Origin: Paenibacillus cymbidii
GTDB taxonomy: Bacteria > Bacillota > Bacilli > Paenibacillales > NBRC-103111
DNA: 64,000 bases
Direction of reading: 5' to 3'
Assembly (NCBI RefSeq): GCF_004764705.1
Contig: NZ_SHLX01000001.1
Coordinates: 558,001-622,000, forward strand
The notes under the pieces were generated by a model, which saw only the letters and a program-made list of their open reading frames with translations, made no database searches and was not told the origin of the DNA. Positions 46,883 to 55,451 of this stretch are shown piece after piece; within the stretch, counting starts at the first letter, position 1, and every line of letters starts with the position of its first letter. Made by a program: the position numbers and the translations under genes.

Positions 46883-47746
46883 ATGTCGGAGCTGGGAGAA
46901 ATGCTGCGCAAAGCGAGACTGGATCGCGGCATCTCGCTCGACACGCTTCAGGAAACGACCAAAATACGCAAACGTTATTTGGAAGCGATCGAAGAAGGCC
47001 ACTACAAGGTGATGCCCGGATCGTTCTACGTGCGTGCCTTCATCAAGAGTTATGCCGAGGCCGTCGGCCTCGATCCGAACGAAGTGATGCGCCATTACAA
47101 AAACGCCATCCCCGCCGGGCCGGCCGAACCGAAAGCGGAGCCGCGCCGGCTGAAGCGCTCCGGCGGCAAAAATTCCGATCGCTGGAGCAAATGGGCGACA
47201 GGTATCATGCTTTGGTCGTTCCTGCTGCTTATTATCGGGATTATTTACTACTTTATCAGCAACAACTACAAGGACAACAGCGACAACAATGTGTCGTCCG
47301 AGCAAGGGCAGCATTTGACCGACAAGGCGCTGTCCGAAACGGCGTCGCCGCTGCCGAGCCTGACGCCGGATGCGTCGCATACGCCGACGCCTACCCCAAC
47401 GCCAACGCCGACGCCGCAAGTCGTGAAGCTGACGAAGAGCGAAAGAGGCGTCGATATTTATACGATCCAGAACGCCGAGAAAGTGACGCTGCAATTGGCC
47501 GTAACCGGCGACGAATGCTGGTACGAAGTCGATCGGATGGGCCCGGAGGACGGACCGGACGGCAAACGCATCGAGATGGGTATTATCCGCACCGGCTCTG
47601 GGCCGAAGACGTGGGAGATTGACGCCAACGCCTTCCTCATCCTCGGCAAAGCCAATGCCGTCTCCGTCACCGTGAACGGCACGCCCGTTCCGGTCGGCGA
47701 TTTGCCGAACGTGAAGCATTTCCGCTTCGAGCTGGTCAAGGCATAA
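46883..47746 (+). CDS. ymfM: RodZ-like helix-turn-helix membrane protein YmfM
   Basis: A 287-aa single-pass protein of the RodZ family, which links MreB filaments to the membrane and supports rod shape. N-terminal HTH_25 domain (about 1-70, ELGEMLRKARLDRGISLDTLQETTKIRKRYLEAIEEG), basic stretch, transmembrane helix at about 106-128 (ATGIMLWSFLLLIIGIIYYFI), a Thr-Pro linker (TPTPTPTPTPTPQ), and a C-terminal DUF4115-like beta domain. ATG 46883 follows GGGAGGTGA. Upstream of rimO-pgsA as usual. Confidence 0.92.
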   Translation: MSELGEMLRKARLDRGISLDTLQETTKIRKRYLEAIEEGHYKVMPGSFYVRAFIKSYAEAVGLDPNEVMRHYKNAIPAGPAEPKAEPRRLKRSGGKNSDRWSKWATGIMLWSFLLLIIGIIYYFISNNYKDNSDNNVSSEQGQHLTDKALSETASPLPSLTPDASHTPTPTPTPTPTPQVVKLTKSERGVDIYTIQNAEKVTLQLAVTGDECWYEVDRMGPEDGPDGKRIEMGIIRTGSGPKTWEIDANAFLILGKANAVSVTVNGTPVPVGDLPNVKHFRFELVKA

Positions 47747-47827
47747 CGGACCGTTCCCGCATAACGTCCTCGCGAATGGGGCATCCTACCCGCAGCTACA
47801 TATTTCAGCACACGAGGGAAGATGCAC

Positions 47828-47989
47828 ATGACCGCGAGTTGGATCGTTGCCGGAATCGGCGTGATTGTCAGTTTGCTCGGCTGGTACATGACCCCGGGCA
47901 ATTGGGGCTACGGCATTTTCGGATTCGGACTGGCCTGGATCGTGCTCGGCATTCTCGACATGTTCCGCGCTCCCGCCAGAAGCCGTTGA
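47828..47989 (+). CDS. Small membrane protein (53 aa), hypothetical
   Basis: A short ORF with GAGGG 9 bases before ATG 47828 (an in-frame ATG at 47822 is closer to it). The product is almost entirely two hydrophobic helices: ASWIVAGIGVIVSLLGWYM, then TPGNWGYG, then IFGFGLAWIVLGILDMF, with a basic tail RAPARSR. It is probably a two-pass inner-membrane miniprotein. A terminator 33 bases downstream supports a real gene end. Function unknown. Confidence 0.7.
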   Translation: MTASWIVAGIGVIVSLLGWYMTPGNWGYGIFGFGLAWIVLGILDMFRAPARSR

Positions 47990-48021
47990 ACCGGTTTGCC
48001 GCAATCGTTTTCAAGTTCGGG

Positions 48022-48055
48022 AGGCGCCTTACGCAAAGGTGCCTTCTTTGTATTT
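48022..48055 (+). terminator. Rho-independent terminator after the 53-aa membrane protein
   Basis: 9-bp stem AGGCGCCTT/AAGGTGCCT (one wobble), loop ACGCA, tail TCTTTGTATTT. The tail overlaps the next -35 box. Confidence 0.8.
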
Positions 48056-48077
48056 GAGCGGAAAAAACAGGTATAAT
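48048..48077 (+). promoter_or_regulatory. Sigma-A promoter of the YajQ gene
   Basis: TTGTAT at 48048-48053, 18 bases, TATAAT at 48072-48077. Confidence 0.65.
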
Positions 48078-48114
48078 GGAAACTAAATCGGGTGAACAGG
48101 AAGGGGATTTTGAC

Positions 48115-48606
48115 GTGGCTACTGACAATTCGTTTGACATCGCTTCCAAAATCGACATGCAGGAGCTGACAAACGCTATCAACCAGGCGGAGAAGGAAAT
48201 CCAGACCCGCTTCGATTTCAAAGGCAGCAAAAGCAGCATCGCGCTTGAGAAGGACGTGCTGGTCATCGTTTCCGACGACGAGTTCAAGCTGCAGAACGTA
48301 GTCGACATTTTGCACGCCAAGATGGCCAAACGCGGGATTTCGCTGAAAAACTTGATTTACGGCAAAGTGGAGCCGGCATCTTCCGGCACGGTCCGGCAGC
48401 GCGTGACGCTGAAGCAAGGCATCGATCAGGACAACGCCAAAAAAATCAACGTGCTGATCCGCGACTCCAAGCTGAAGGTGACGAGCCAGATCCAGGCCGA
48501 TCAAATTCGAGTCACAGGCAAAAGCAGGGACGACTTGCAGAAGGTGATCCATCTGCTCAAACAAGCCGAGTTGCCGCTGGAGCTGCAATTTTTGAATTTC
48601 CGCTGA
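48115..48606 (+). CDS. YajQ family nucleotide-binding protein
   Basis: A 163-aa protein with two ferredoxin-like repeats: [35 protein letters not shown] at the N-terminus and the [13 protein letters not shown] segment [25 protein letters not shown]. Family members bind nucleotides; some Gram-negative homologues bind cyclic di-GMP. GTG 48115 lies 8 bases after AAGGGG and gives the standard family N-terminus; ATG 48076 would lie inside the promoter. It is monocistronic, before rimO. Confidence 0.93.
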   Translation: MATDNSFDIASKIDMQELTNAINQAEKEIQTRFDFKGSKSSIALEKDVLVIVSDDEFKLQNVVDILHAKMAKRGISLKNLIYGKVEPASSGTVRQRVTLKQGIDQDNAKKINVLIRDSKLKVTSQIQADQIRVTGKSRDDLQKVIHLLKQAELPLELQFLNFR

Positions 48607-48665
48607 TCGCGGGCGGGGCGGAGCGAACGAAGCGGGGAACGCAGACGGGATGGCAATGGTTCCTT

Positions 48666-48695
48666 TTGACACCCTATTTTCATTTATAATATACT
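48666..48695 (+). promoter_or_regulatory. Sigma-A promoter of rimO
   Basis: Perfect -35 TTGACA at 48666-48671, 18 bases, TATACT at 48690-48695. A TATAAT at 48685 is spaced too closely to that -35. Confidence 0.7.
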
Positions 48696-48727
48696 TGGTA
48701 GGATGAACGGAATGGGGGACCATAGTC

Positions 48728-50056
48728 ATGACAGAAAAAGTGAAGGTCGTCACGCTCGGTTGCGAGAAGAACCTCGTCGATTCCGAGATTATGGCGGGCC
48801 TGATCCACGGCCGGGGCTATTCGCTGGTCGAGGATAAAGAAGAAGCGACTGTAATTATCGTCAATACGTGCGGATTTATCGACGCGGCCAAGGAAGAGTC
48901 GGTAAATACGATCCTCGATATGGCCGATTTGAAGAAAACGGCGAACTTGAAGGCGCTTATCGTGTCAGGCTGCCTGACGCAGCGGTACAAGGAAGAGCTG
49001 ATGAAGGAAATGCCCGAAATCGACGGCATCGTCGGCACCGGCGACTTTCACAACATCACCGGCATCGTTGACGAAGCGCTGGCCGGCCACAAGCCGGTTC
49101 ATGTCGGCAACCCGGTGTTTAATTACGAAGCCGCGCTGCCGCGCCGCGTCACGACGCCGCGTTACACCGCATACGTAAAAATCGCCGAAGGCTGCGACAA
49201 CGCCTGCACGTTCTGCAGCATTCCGATCATGCGCGGCAAGTTCCGCAGCCGCAGCATGGAGTCGGTGATCGCCGAAGTGACCCAACTGGCGATGCAGGGC
49301 GTCAAGGAAATCAGCCTGATCGCCCAGGATTCGACCAACTACGGCACGGATCTGTACGACAAATTCATGCTGCCTGCGCTCATGGACAAGGTCAGCGAAG
49401 TGCCCGGCGTGGAGTGGGTGCGGCTCCATTATGCTTATCCGGGATTTTTTACGGATGAGCTGATCGATACGATTGCCGCCAACCCGAAAATTTGCAAATA
49501 CGTCGATATGCCGCTGCAGCACAGCGAGGATTCGATTTTGAAACGCATGCGCCGTCCGGGCCGCCAGCGCGACGCGCGGGAACTGATCGAGAAGATTCGG
49601 GCGCGCATTCCCGAAGTGTCGCTGCGCACATCGCTGATCGTCGGCTTCCCGGGCGAAACGGAGCAAGATTTTCTCAACCTGGAAGCGTTCGTTCGGGACG
49701 TCAAGTTCGATCGCTTGGGCGTGTTCGCCTACTCCAAGGAAGAAGACACGCCGGCATCGCGCTTGCCGGACCAGGTGCCGGACGACGTAAAGGAATATCG
49801 GGCGGCACGACTGATGGAACTGCAGCGCTTGATCGCCTCCGAGCAGAATGCGCGCCGCGTCGGCAGCCAGCTCGACGTACTGCTGGAACGGTACGACGGC
49901 CGCAACGACGTCTACATCGGCCGCACGCAGTTCGACGCGCCAGAGATCGACGGCGAAGTGTTCGTGAAGGGCGTACAAGCGCAGATCGGCGATATCGCCA
50001 AGGTGCGGATCACACACGCCTACGAATTTGATCTGACCGGGGAGGGCATCGCATGA
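48728..50056 (+). CDS. rimO: Ribosomal protein S12 methylthiotransferase RimO
   Basis: A radical SAM enzyme (442 aa) that adds a methylthio group to an Asp of S12. N-terminal UPF0004 domain with iron-sulfur Cys residues (VTLGCEKNLVDSE, VNTCGFIDAAKEES, VSGCLTQRY), the radical SAM CxxxCxxC in CDNACTFCSIP, and a C-terminal TRAM domain. GCEKNLVDSE distinguishes RimO from MiaB. ATG 48728 follows GGGGGACC. The stop overlaps pgsA by 4 bases. The second methylthiotransferase of the window, miaB, is at its right end. Confidence 0.95.
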   Translation: MTEKVKVVTLGCEKNLVDSEIMAGLIHGRGYSLVEDKEEATVIIVNTCGFIDAAKEESVNTILDMADLKKTANLKALIVSGCLTQRYKEELMKEMPEIDGIVGTGDFHNITGIVDEALAGHKPVHVGNPVFNYEAALPRRVTTPRYTAYVKIAEGCDNACTFCSIPIMRGKFRSRSMESVIAEVTQLAMQGVKEISLIAQDSTNYGTDLYDKFMLPALMDKVSEVPGVEWVRLHYAYPGFFTDELIDTIAANPKICKYVDMPLQHSEDSILKRMRRPGRQRDARELIEKIRARIPEVSLRTSLIVGFPGETEQDFLNLEAFVRDVKFDRLGVFAYSKEEDTPASRLPDQVPDDVKEYRAARLMELQRLIASEQNARRVGSQLDVLLERYDGRNDVYIGRTQFDAPEIDGEVFVKGVQAQIGDIAKVRITHAYEFDLTGEGIA

Positions 50057-50634
50057 ACCTGGCCAATCGGATAACGGTGGCGCGTATTTTTCTCGTGCCG
50101 ATCATTATGTTTTTCCTGTTGATCAAGGTGCCGTTTCCGGCGATCAAGTTCGCAGAATTCAGCATCACGTACAACCAGATTATCGCTGCGCTCATCTTCA
50201 TTATCGCCGCCAGCACCGACTCGCTGGACGGCTATATCGCCCGCAAGCGCAAGCTGGTGACGAATCTTGGCAAGCTGCTCGACCCGCTGGCGGACAAGCT
50301 TCTGGTGTCCGCCGTGCTGGTTTCGCTCGTACAGATGGGCAAAGTGGACGCGTTTATCGTGATCGTCATCATCAGCCGGGAGTTTGCGGTGACGGGGCTG
50401 CGTTCGATTTGCGCCGCCGACGGCATCGTGCTGGCTGCAAGCAAGTGGGGCAAATGGAAGACAGCGGCGCAAATCACGGCAATTATCGCGCTGCTCGTCA
50501 ACAATTTTCCGTTCGCCTTTATCGATATTCGCTTCGATTATTGGGCGACATGGGTTGCAGCGATCATTACGATTTATTCCGGCGTCGACTATTTTTCGAA
50601 AAACTGGCATGTCATCAGCGTAAGCGAGAAATAA
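50053..50634 (+). CDS. pgsA: CDP-diacylglycerol-glycerol-3-phosphate 3-phosphatidyltransferase
   Basis: PgsA (193 aa) makes phosphatidylglycerol phosphate, committing to phosphatidylglycerol and cardiolipin. The CDP-alcohol phosphotransferase signature is complete in STDSLDGYIARKRKLVTNLGKLLDPLADKLL, and the protein has several predicted membrane helices starting with ANRITVARIFLVPIIMFFLL. The start overlaps the rimO stop (ATGA). Confidence 0.96.
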   Translation: MNLANRITVARIFLVPIIMFFLLIKVPFPAIKFAEFSITYNQIIAALIFIIAASTDSLDGYIARKRKLVTNLGKLLDPLADKLLVSAVLVSLVQMGKVDAFIVIVIISREFAVTGLRSICAADGIVLAASKWGKWKTAAQITAIIALLVNNFPFAFIDIRFDYWATWVAAIITIYSGVDYFSKNWHVISVSEK

Positions 50635-50730
50635 GCTACATAAATGTACCGGCTGCGGCTCCGTTCCCTTCTTTTGATGGGGGCGGGGCCGTTTGGCCGA
50701 AAATCGAATCCAGATGCGGAGGCGCAGGTT

Positions 50731-51981
50731 ATGAAAGCGGAAATTATCGCCGTGGGCACCGAATTGCTGCTCGGCCAGATCGTCAATACGAACGCGCAAT
50801 ATTTGGCGGAGCAGTGCGCGCTGATCGGCGTCGACGTGTACTTCCAGACCGTTGTCGGCGACAATGAAGGGCGGCTCGTGCAGGCGTTCGACATCGCCAA
50901 AGGCCGGGCCGACGTCGTCATTTGCACCGGCGGGCTCGGCCCGACGCAGGACGACTTGACGAAGGACGCGCTGGCGGCGTACACGCGCCGGAAGCTTGAC
51001 CTGCATGAGCCGTCGATGGCCTATATCGCCGACTTCTTCGCGAAGCGCGGCATCGTCATGGCCGACAGCAACGCGCGGCAGGCGCTGACGCTCGAAGGCG
51101 CCGATCCGCTGACGAACGATGCGGGCATGGCCGTCGGCGTTGCGTTGACGCACGAAGGAACGCATTACATGCTGCTCCCCGGTCCGCCGCGGGAAATGAA
51201 AACGATGTTCGACCGCTACGGCAAAGCGTGGCTGCGCGGCGTCATGACGGACGAGCTGCCGCTGTATTCGAAGATGCTGAAGTTCGCCGGCATCGGCGAG
51301 TCGGCGCTGGAGCATGCGCTGATCGATCTGATCGAGGCGCAGACGCACACGTCGATCGCGCCTTACGCGAAGGAAGCCGAAGTGGCAATCCGGCTGACGA
51401 CGCGGGCGACGGACGCGGCGCAGGCCGAGGCGCGCATGGCGGCGACATACGAAGCGATTCGGGAGCGGGTCGGCGACCATCTGTATGCGACGGAGGACGT
51501 CGGGCTGGAGCATGTCGTCGTCGGGAAGCTGGCAGAAGCCGGGTTGACGCTTGCCGTCGCCGAAAGCTGCACCGGCGGCTTGCTCGGCGACATGCTCACT
51601 TCGGTGGCGGGGAGCTCGAGCGTCTTTCGCGGCGGCGTCATTTGCTACACGAACGCGGTGAAGCACGGGCTGCTCGGCGTGCCGATGGATGTGCTCGAAG
51701 GCGAAGGGGCGCCGGGCGCCGTCAGCCGAGAGACGGCCGCGCTGCTGGCCGAGGCGGTGCGCGAACGGACCGGCGCCGACATCGGCGTCGCCATCACCGG
51801 CGTTGCCGGCCCCGATCCGAGCGAAGGCAAGCCGGTCGGGCTTGTGTTCGTCGGCATCGCGGGGCCCGACGGCGCGACGGCGGTGCATGAGGCGAACTAC
51901 GCCGGCGGCCGCGAGCAGATCAAGCGGCGGGCGGCGAAGATGGCGATGTACCGGGTATGGCTGCGGATTCGGCAGCCGTAG
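50731..51981 (+). CDS. cinA: Competence/damage-inducible protein CinA
   Basis: CinA (416 aa) joins an N-terminal MoaB/MoCF-like domain (MKAEIIAVGTELLLGQIVNTNAQYLAEQ..., CTGGLGPTQDDLTKDA) to a C-terminal nicotinamide-nucleotide amidase domain (about 260-410, VAESCTGGLLGDMLTSVAGSS...VGVAITGVAGPD-like). It is implicated in NAD salvage and in competence. ATG 50731 follows GGAGG by 8 bases. The order pgsA-cinA-recA is conserved, but here 1.35 kb of repeats separates cinA from recA. Confidence 0.95.
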   Translation: MKAEIIAVGTELLLGQIVNTNAQYLAEQCALIGVDVYFQTVVGDNEGRLVQAFDIAKGRADVVICTGGLGPTQDDLTKDALAAYTRRKLDLHEPSMAYIADFFAKRGIVMADSNARQALTLEGADPLTNDAGMAVGVALTHEGTHYMLLPGPPREMKTMFDRYGKAWLRGVMTDELPLYSKMLKFAGIGESALEHALIDLIEAQTHTSIAPYAKEAEVAIRLTTRATDAAQAEARMAATYEAIRERVGDHLYATEDVGLEHVVVGKLAEAGLTLAVAESCTGGLLGDMLTSVAGSSSVFRGGVICYTNAVKHGLLGVPMDVLEGEGAPGAVSRETAALLAEAVRERTGADIGVAITGVAGPDPSEGKPVGLVFVGIAGPDGATAVHEANYAGGREQIKRRAAKMAMYRVWLRIRQP

Positions 51982-52115
51982 CCGGCGTAAGCGGGCGTGG
52001 CGGCCGATTGATTGGGCGCCGGTTCGGCACGAAGGGGACGGACCGAAGGGCAGGCACGGAGGGTAAGCGAGGGACCCGGTGCGGAGAGTGTGGTAGGGCG
52101 GAGGCACCGGCAGGG

Positions 52116-52760
<645 letters not shown>

Positions 52761-52836
52761 ACCATGCCTTTGGCTTTGCGGATCTTGAGTAGACAAGGTT
52801 TGATCTCTGCTCGAAATTGCTCCAGCGTGCCTTTTC

Positions 52837-53029
52837 AAAATAGCCCATAAAAAATGGCCTATTGGCCCCATTCTGACCGTTTCGACGAAAATAGCCAGTG
52901 AAAATACTGGGTATTCGAACCGAACAGCCCCCAAATCGACCTTTTTTGCGAAATAGCCAGCGATATCACTGGCTATTTTGTTGTTGGAGGCCATTTTTGG
53001 GGAAATAGCCAATAAAACATGGCCTATTT
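52837..53029. repeat. Four-hairpin A-B-B-A repeat element, copy 3
   Basis: Units at 52837-52863, 52888-52915, 52951-52977 and 53003-53029, centres about 51, 63 and 52 bp apart. Outer units are A type (ATAGCCCAT...ATGGCCTAT), inner units B type (AATAGCCAGCGA/TCACTGGCTATT in unit 3). It immediately follows the hexanucleotide tract and precedes the recA control region. Confidence 0.85.
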
Positions 53030-53113
53030 CAAAGCAAACCCGAGCAATCCTTGCCAACGGGCCGCATTGACACGCATTGACGGCGGTTTCGCAGGGAAAC
53101 TGTCCGGGCAAGC

Positions 53114-53143
53114 TTGCCATTCGCGGTTGCGGTGGCGTATAAT
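53114..53143 (+). promoter_or_regulatory. Promoter of a short transcript upstream of recA
   Basis: TTGCCA at 53114-53119, 18 bases, TATAAT at 53138-53143. A strong terminator begins about 28 bases further on. Confidence 0.6.
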
Positions 53144-53149
53144 GGAACC

Positions 53150-53215
53150 ATCTGATCGAGAACGGAAGCACCGTGTCGAAGTAGCTAACTTCGCACGGTG
53201 TTTTTTGTTTTTGGC
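53150..53215 (+). ncRNA. Possible short RNA or attenuator upstream of recA
   Basis: From the predicted start near 53150 to the T tract this would be a transcript of about 60 bases without a credible ORF, ending in a strong hairpin. It may be a small RNA, or an outer recA promoter whose transcripts are attenuated. Confidence 0.4.
53171..53214 (+). terminator. Strong terminator upstream of recA
   Basis: Stem CACCGTG-CGAAGT pairing with ACTTCG-CACGGTG (13 bp with one bulged T), loop AGCTA, followed by TTTTTTGTTTTT. Confidence 0.88.
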
Positions 53216-53245
53216 GAGGGCAAGAGAGGAGGTAAAGAAGAAAAA

Positions 53246-53259
53246 CGAATATATGTTCG
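53246..53259 (+). promoter_or_regulatory. LexA (DinR) box of recA
   Basis: CGAATATATGTTCG differs by one base from the Gram-positive SOS box CGAAC-N4-GTTCG and lies 9 bases before the recA -35 box. Confidence 0.88.
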
Positions 53260-53268
53260 TAAAAATGC

Positions 53269-53297
53269 TTGTCAAAGCAGGAAAAAGAGGGTATGAT
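53269..53297 (+). promoter_or_regulatory. Sigma-A promoter of recA
   Basis: TTGTCA at 53269-53274, 17-base spacer, TATGAT at 53292-53297, with the LexA box immediately upstream. Confidence 0.82.
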
Positions 53298-53332
53298 GAG
53301 TCTATAATAATTTGATAGGGGACGTGAAACAT

Positions 53333-54379
53333 TTGGCAGACCGTCGTGCGGCACTGGAAATGGCATTGCGCAATATTGAGAAACAATTCGGCAAAGGTTC
53401 GATCATGAAGCTGGGCGAGTCGACCCACATGCAGGTGGAGACGGTGCCGAGCGGATCGCTTGCGCTTGATATCGCGCTTGGCGTGGGCGGCTTCCCGAAA
53501 GGCCGGATCATTGAAATATACGGACCGGAATCGTCCGGTAAAACGACTGTTGCGCTGCACGCGATCGCCGAGGTACAGAGGGCCGGCGGACAAGCCGCCT
53601 TTATCGACGCCGAGCATGCGCTCGATCCGCTTTATGCGAGCAAGCTCGGCATCAACATCGATGAATTGCTGCTTTCCCAGCCGGACACAGGCGAACAGGC
53701 GCTGGAAATCGCCGACGCGCTCGTCAGCAGCGGCGCCGTCGACATCCTCGTCATCGACTCGGTAGCGGCGCTCGTGCCGAAGGCCGAGATCGAAGGCGAG
53801 ATGGGCGACTCACACGTCGGTTTGCAGGCGCGTCTCATGTCGCAGGCGCTGCGCAAGCTGTCGGGCGCGATCAACAAATCGAAGGTCATTGCGATCTTCA
53901 TCAACCAGCTTCGCGAGAAGGTAGGCGTCATGTTCGGCAATCCGGAAACGACGCCTGGCGGTCGGGCGCTGAAGTTTTATTCGACCATTCGGCTTGACGT
54001 ACGCCGTATCGAGACGATCAAACAAGGCAACGATATGGTCGGCAACCGGACGCGGATCAAGGTGGTCAAGAACAAGGTGGCGCCGCCGTTCAAACAAGCG
54101 GAAGTCGACATTATGTACGGGGAAGGCATTTCGAGGGAAGGCAGCATCATCGATATCGGCACCGAAATGGACTTGGTCGACAAGAGCGGCGCTTGGTATT
54201 CGTTCGAAGGCGAACGGCTCGGTCAAGGCCGCGAGAATGCCAAGACGTTCCTGAAGGAAAACCCGCAGAAGGCAAACGTGATCGAGCAGAAGATTCGCAA
54301 TTCCAGCAACTTGATTCAGGTTGGTTCCCACGCGCCGGTCAGCAGCGACGATGACGAGGACGAAGCGGAATTCGAATAA
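53333..54379 (+). CDS. recA: Recombinase RecA
   Basis: RecA (348 aa) forms the strand-exchange filament and the SOS co-protease. Walker [10 protein letters not shown], the MAW segment [30 protein letters not shown] (the L2 loop region) and the acidic tail [12 protein letters not shown] are typical. I place the start at TTG 53333, which gives [28 protein letters not shown] in line with other RecA N-termini; the frame is open 7 codons further up. The ribosome binding site is unremarkable (AGGGGACGTGA). A LexA box and a good promoter control it. Confidence 0.97.
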   Translation: MADRRAALEMALRNIEKQFGKGSIMKLGESTHMQVETVPSGSLALDIALGVGGFPKGRIIEIYGPESSGKTTVALHAIAEVQRAGGQAAFIDAEHALDPLYASKLGINIDELLLSQPDTGEQALEIADALVSSGAVDILVIDSVAALVPKAEIEGEMGDSHVGLQARLMSQALRKLSGAINKSKVIAIFINQLREKVGVMFGNPETTPGGRALKFYSTIRLDVRRIETIKQGNDMVGNRTRIKVVKNKVAPPFKQAEVDIMYGEGISREGSIIDIGTEMDLVDKSGAWYSFEGERLGQGRENAKTFLKENPQKANVIEQKIRNSSNLIQVGSHAPVSSDDDEDEAEFE

Positions 54380-54399
54380 TAATACAGGCGAGGAGGCAT

Positions 54400-54433
54400 C
54401 AGCGCATTTCCGGCAGCGGAGATGCGCTGTTTG
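54400..54433 (+). terminator. Possible weak terminator between recA and recX
   Basis: Stem CAGCGCAT/ATGCGCTG extended by TCC/GGA, followed only by TTTG, so partial read-through into recX is likely. Confidence 0.5.
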
Positions 54434-54502
54434 CCGTTGACATTTGCCGTTTGACGTTCCCCATTGCGCGTTGACGGCACTGCTGCAGGAGGAGGGTCAG
54501 GG

Positions 54503-55177
54503 ATGGACGAAACGAACCGTTCGATCATTACACAGGTAGAAAAACAAAAAACGAAGGCGCATCGATACCATATTTTTGTCGATGGCCGGTTTGCCTTTTC
54601 CGTTCATGAGGACGTGATGGTCAAGTTTCGCCTCATGAAAGGCGCCGAAATCGATGCGGATTCCGCCGCGGCTGCCGTGGCCGAAGACGAGCGGCTGCGC
54701 TGTTATCACGAAGCGGCGCGATACGTCGGTCGGCAGCCGCGGGCGGCGCAAGAAGTGCAACAGCACTTGCTTGGCAAAGGATACGAAGAAGAAGGCGCGG
54801 CGGAAGCCGTGCGCCGGCTCAAGGAGCAAGGCTACATCGACGACCGGCAATTTGCGCAGCAGTGGACCGAATTCCGCGTTCGTTCCCAGAAGAAAGGCAA
54901 ACGCTGGGTGCAGCAGGAGCTAAGGGAGAAGGGCGTCGATAAGGAACATATCGCAGAAGCGTTAGCCGGGATGGATGAAGAGACGGAATACACGGGCGCT
55001 TATGAGCTGGCTCGGAAGAAGTGGGCTTCGTCTGCAAATGCCGAGCTTCCGGCCCGCAAGCGCAAGCTGGCAGCTTTCCTGCTGCGGCGGGGGTATACGC
55101 TTTCCATCGTCAATCGTGTATTGGCCGCTTTGCAGGCGGGCAGCGTCGAAGAGATGGAATCGTTGGACGATTTTTGA
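54503..55177 (+). CDS. recX: Regulatory protein RecX
   Basis: RecX (224 aa) binds RecA filaments and limits or redirects their activity. It is built of repeated three-helix units; the clearest is AAQEVQQHLLGKGYEEEGAAEAVRRLKEQGYIDDRQFAQQWTEFR, followed by GKRWVQQELREKGVDKEHIAEAL and a third unit ending RRGYTLSIVNRVL. ATG 54503 follows GGAGGAGGG; the longer frame begins 13 codons earlier. Adjacent to recA with a leaky hairpin between, so RecX should rise with RecA in the SOS response. Confidence 0.94.
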   Translation: MDETNRSIITQVEKQKTKAHRYHIFVDGRFAFSVHEDVMVKFRLMKGAEIDADSAAAAVAEDERLRCYHEAARYVGRQPRAAQEVQQHLLGKGYEEEGAAEAVRRLKEQGYIDDRQFAQQWTEFRVRSQKKGKRWVQQELREKGVDKEHIAEALAGMDEETEYTGAYELARKKWASSANAELPARKRKLAAFLLRRGYTLSIVNRVLAALQAGSVEEMESLDDF

Positions 55178-55246
55178 TTGGTTGTTCAATTTCACCCCAT
55201 TAATCATTATCGGGTTTAATTATTGCTTGTCCGTCAACCCGCCAGC

Positions 55247-55276
55247 TTGACAAGAAACTTCGTGTACAGATAAAAT
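55247..55276 (+). promoter_or_regulatory. Sigma-A promoter of rny
   Basis: Perfect TTGACA at 55247-55252, 18 bases, TAAAAT at 55271-55276; leader of about 170 bases. Confidence 0.7.
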
Positions 55277-55451
55277 GAACCTGTATATCCCAAAATGTTT
55301 CACCGATTTCGCCTTTCGCCAAAAGGAACGAAACCATTCAGCATGCAGTAGATCTAGCCCATGTTTTCGCATTCGTGTGACAACTGAATCGGATCAAACC
55401 GAATCGATCCCAAGCTAACCCCTTGGAGTAACAACGAGGAGGTGGTACAAG

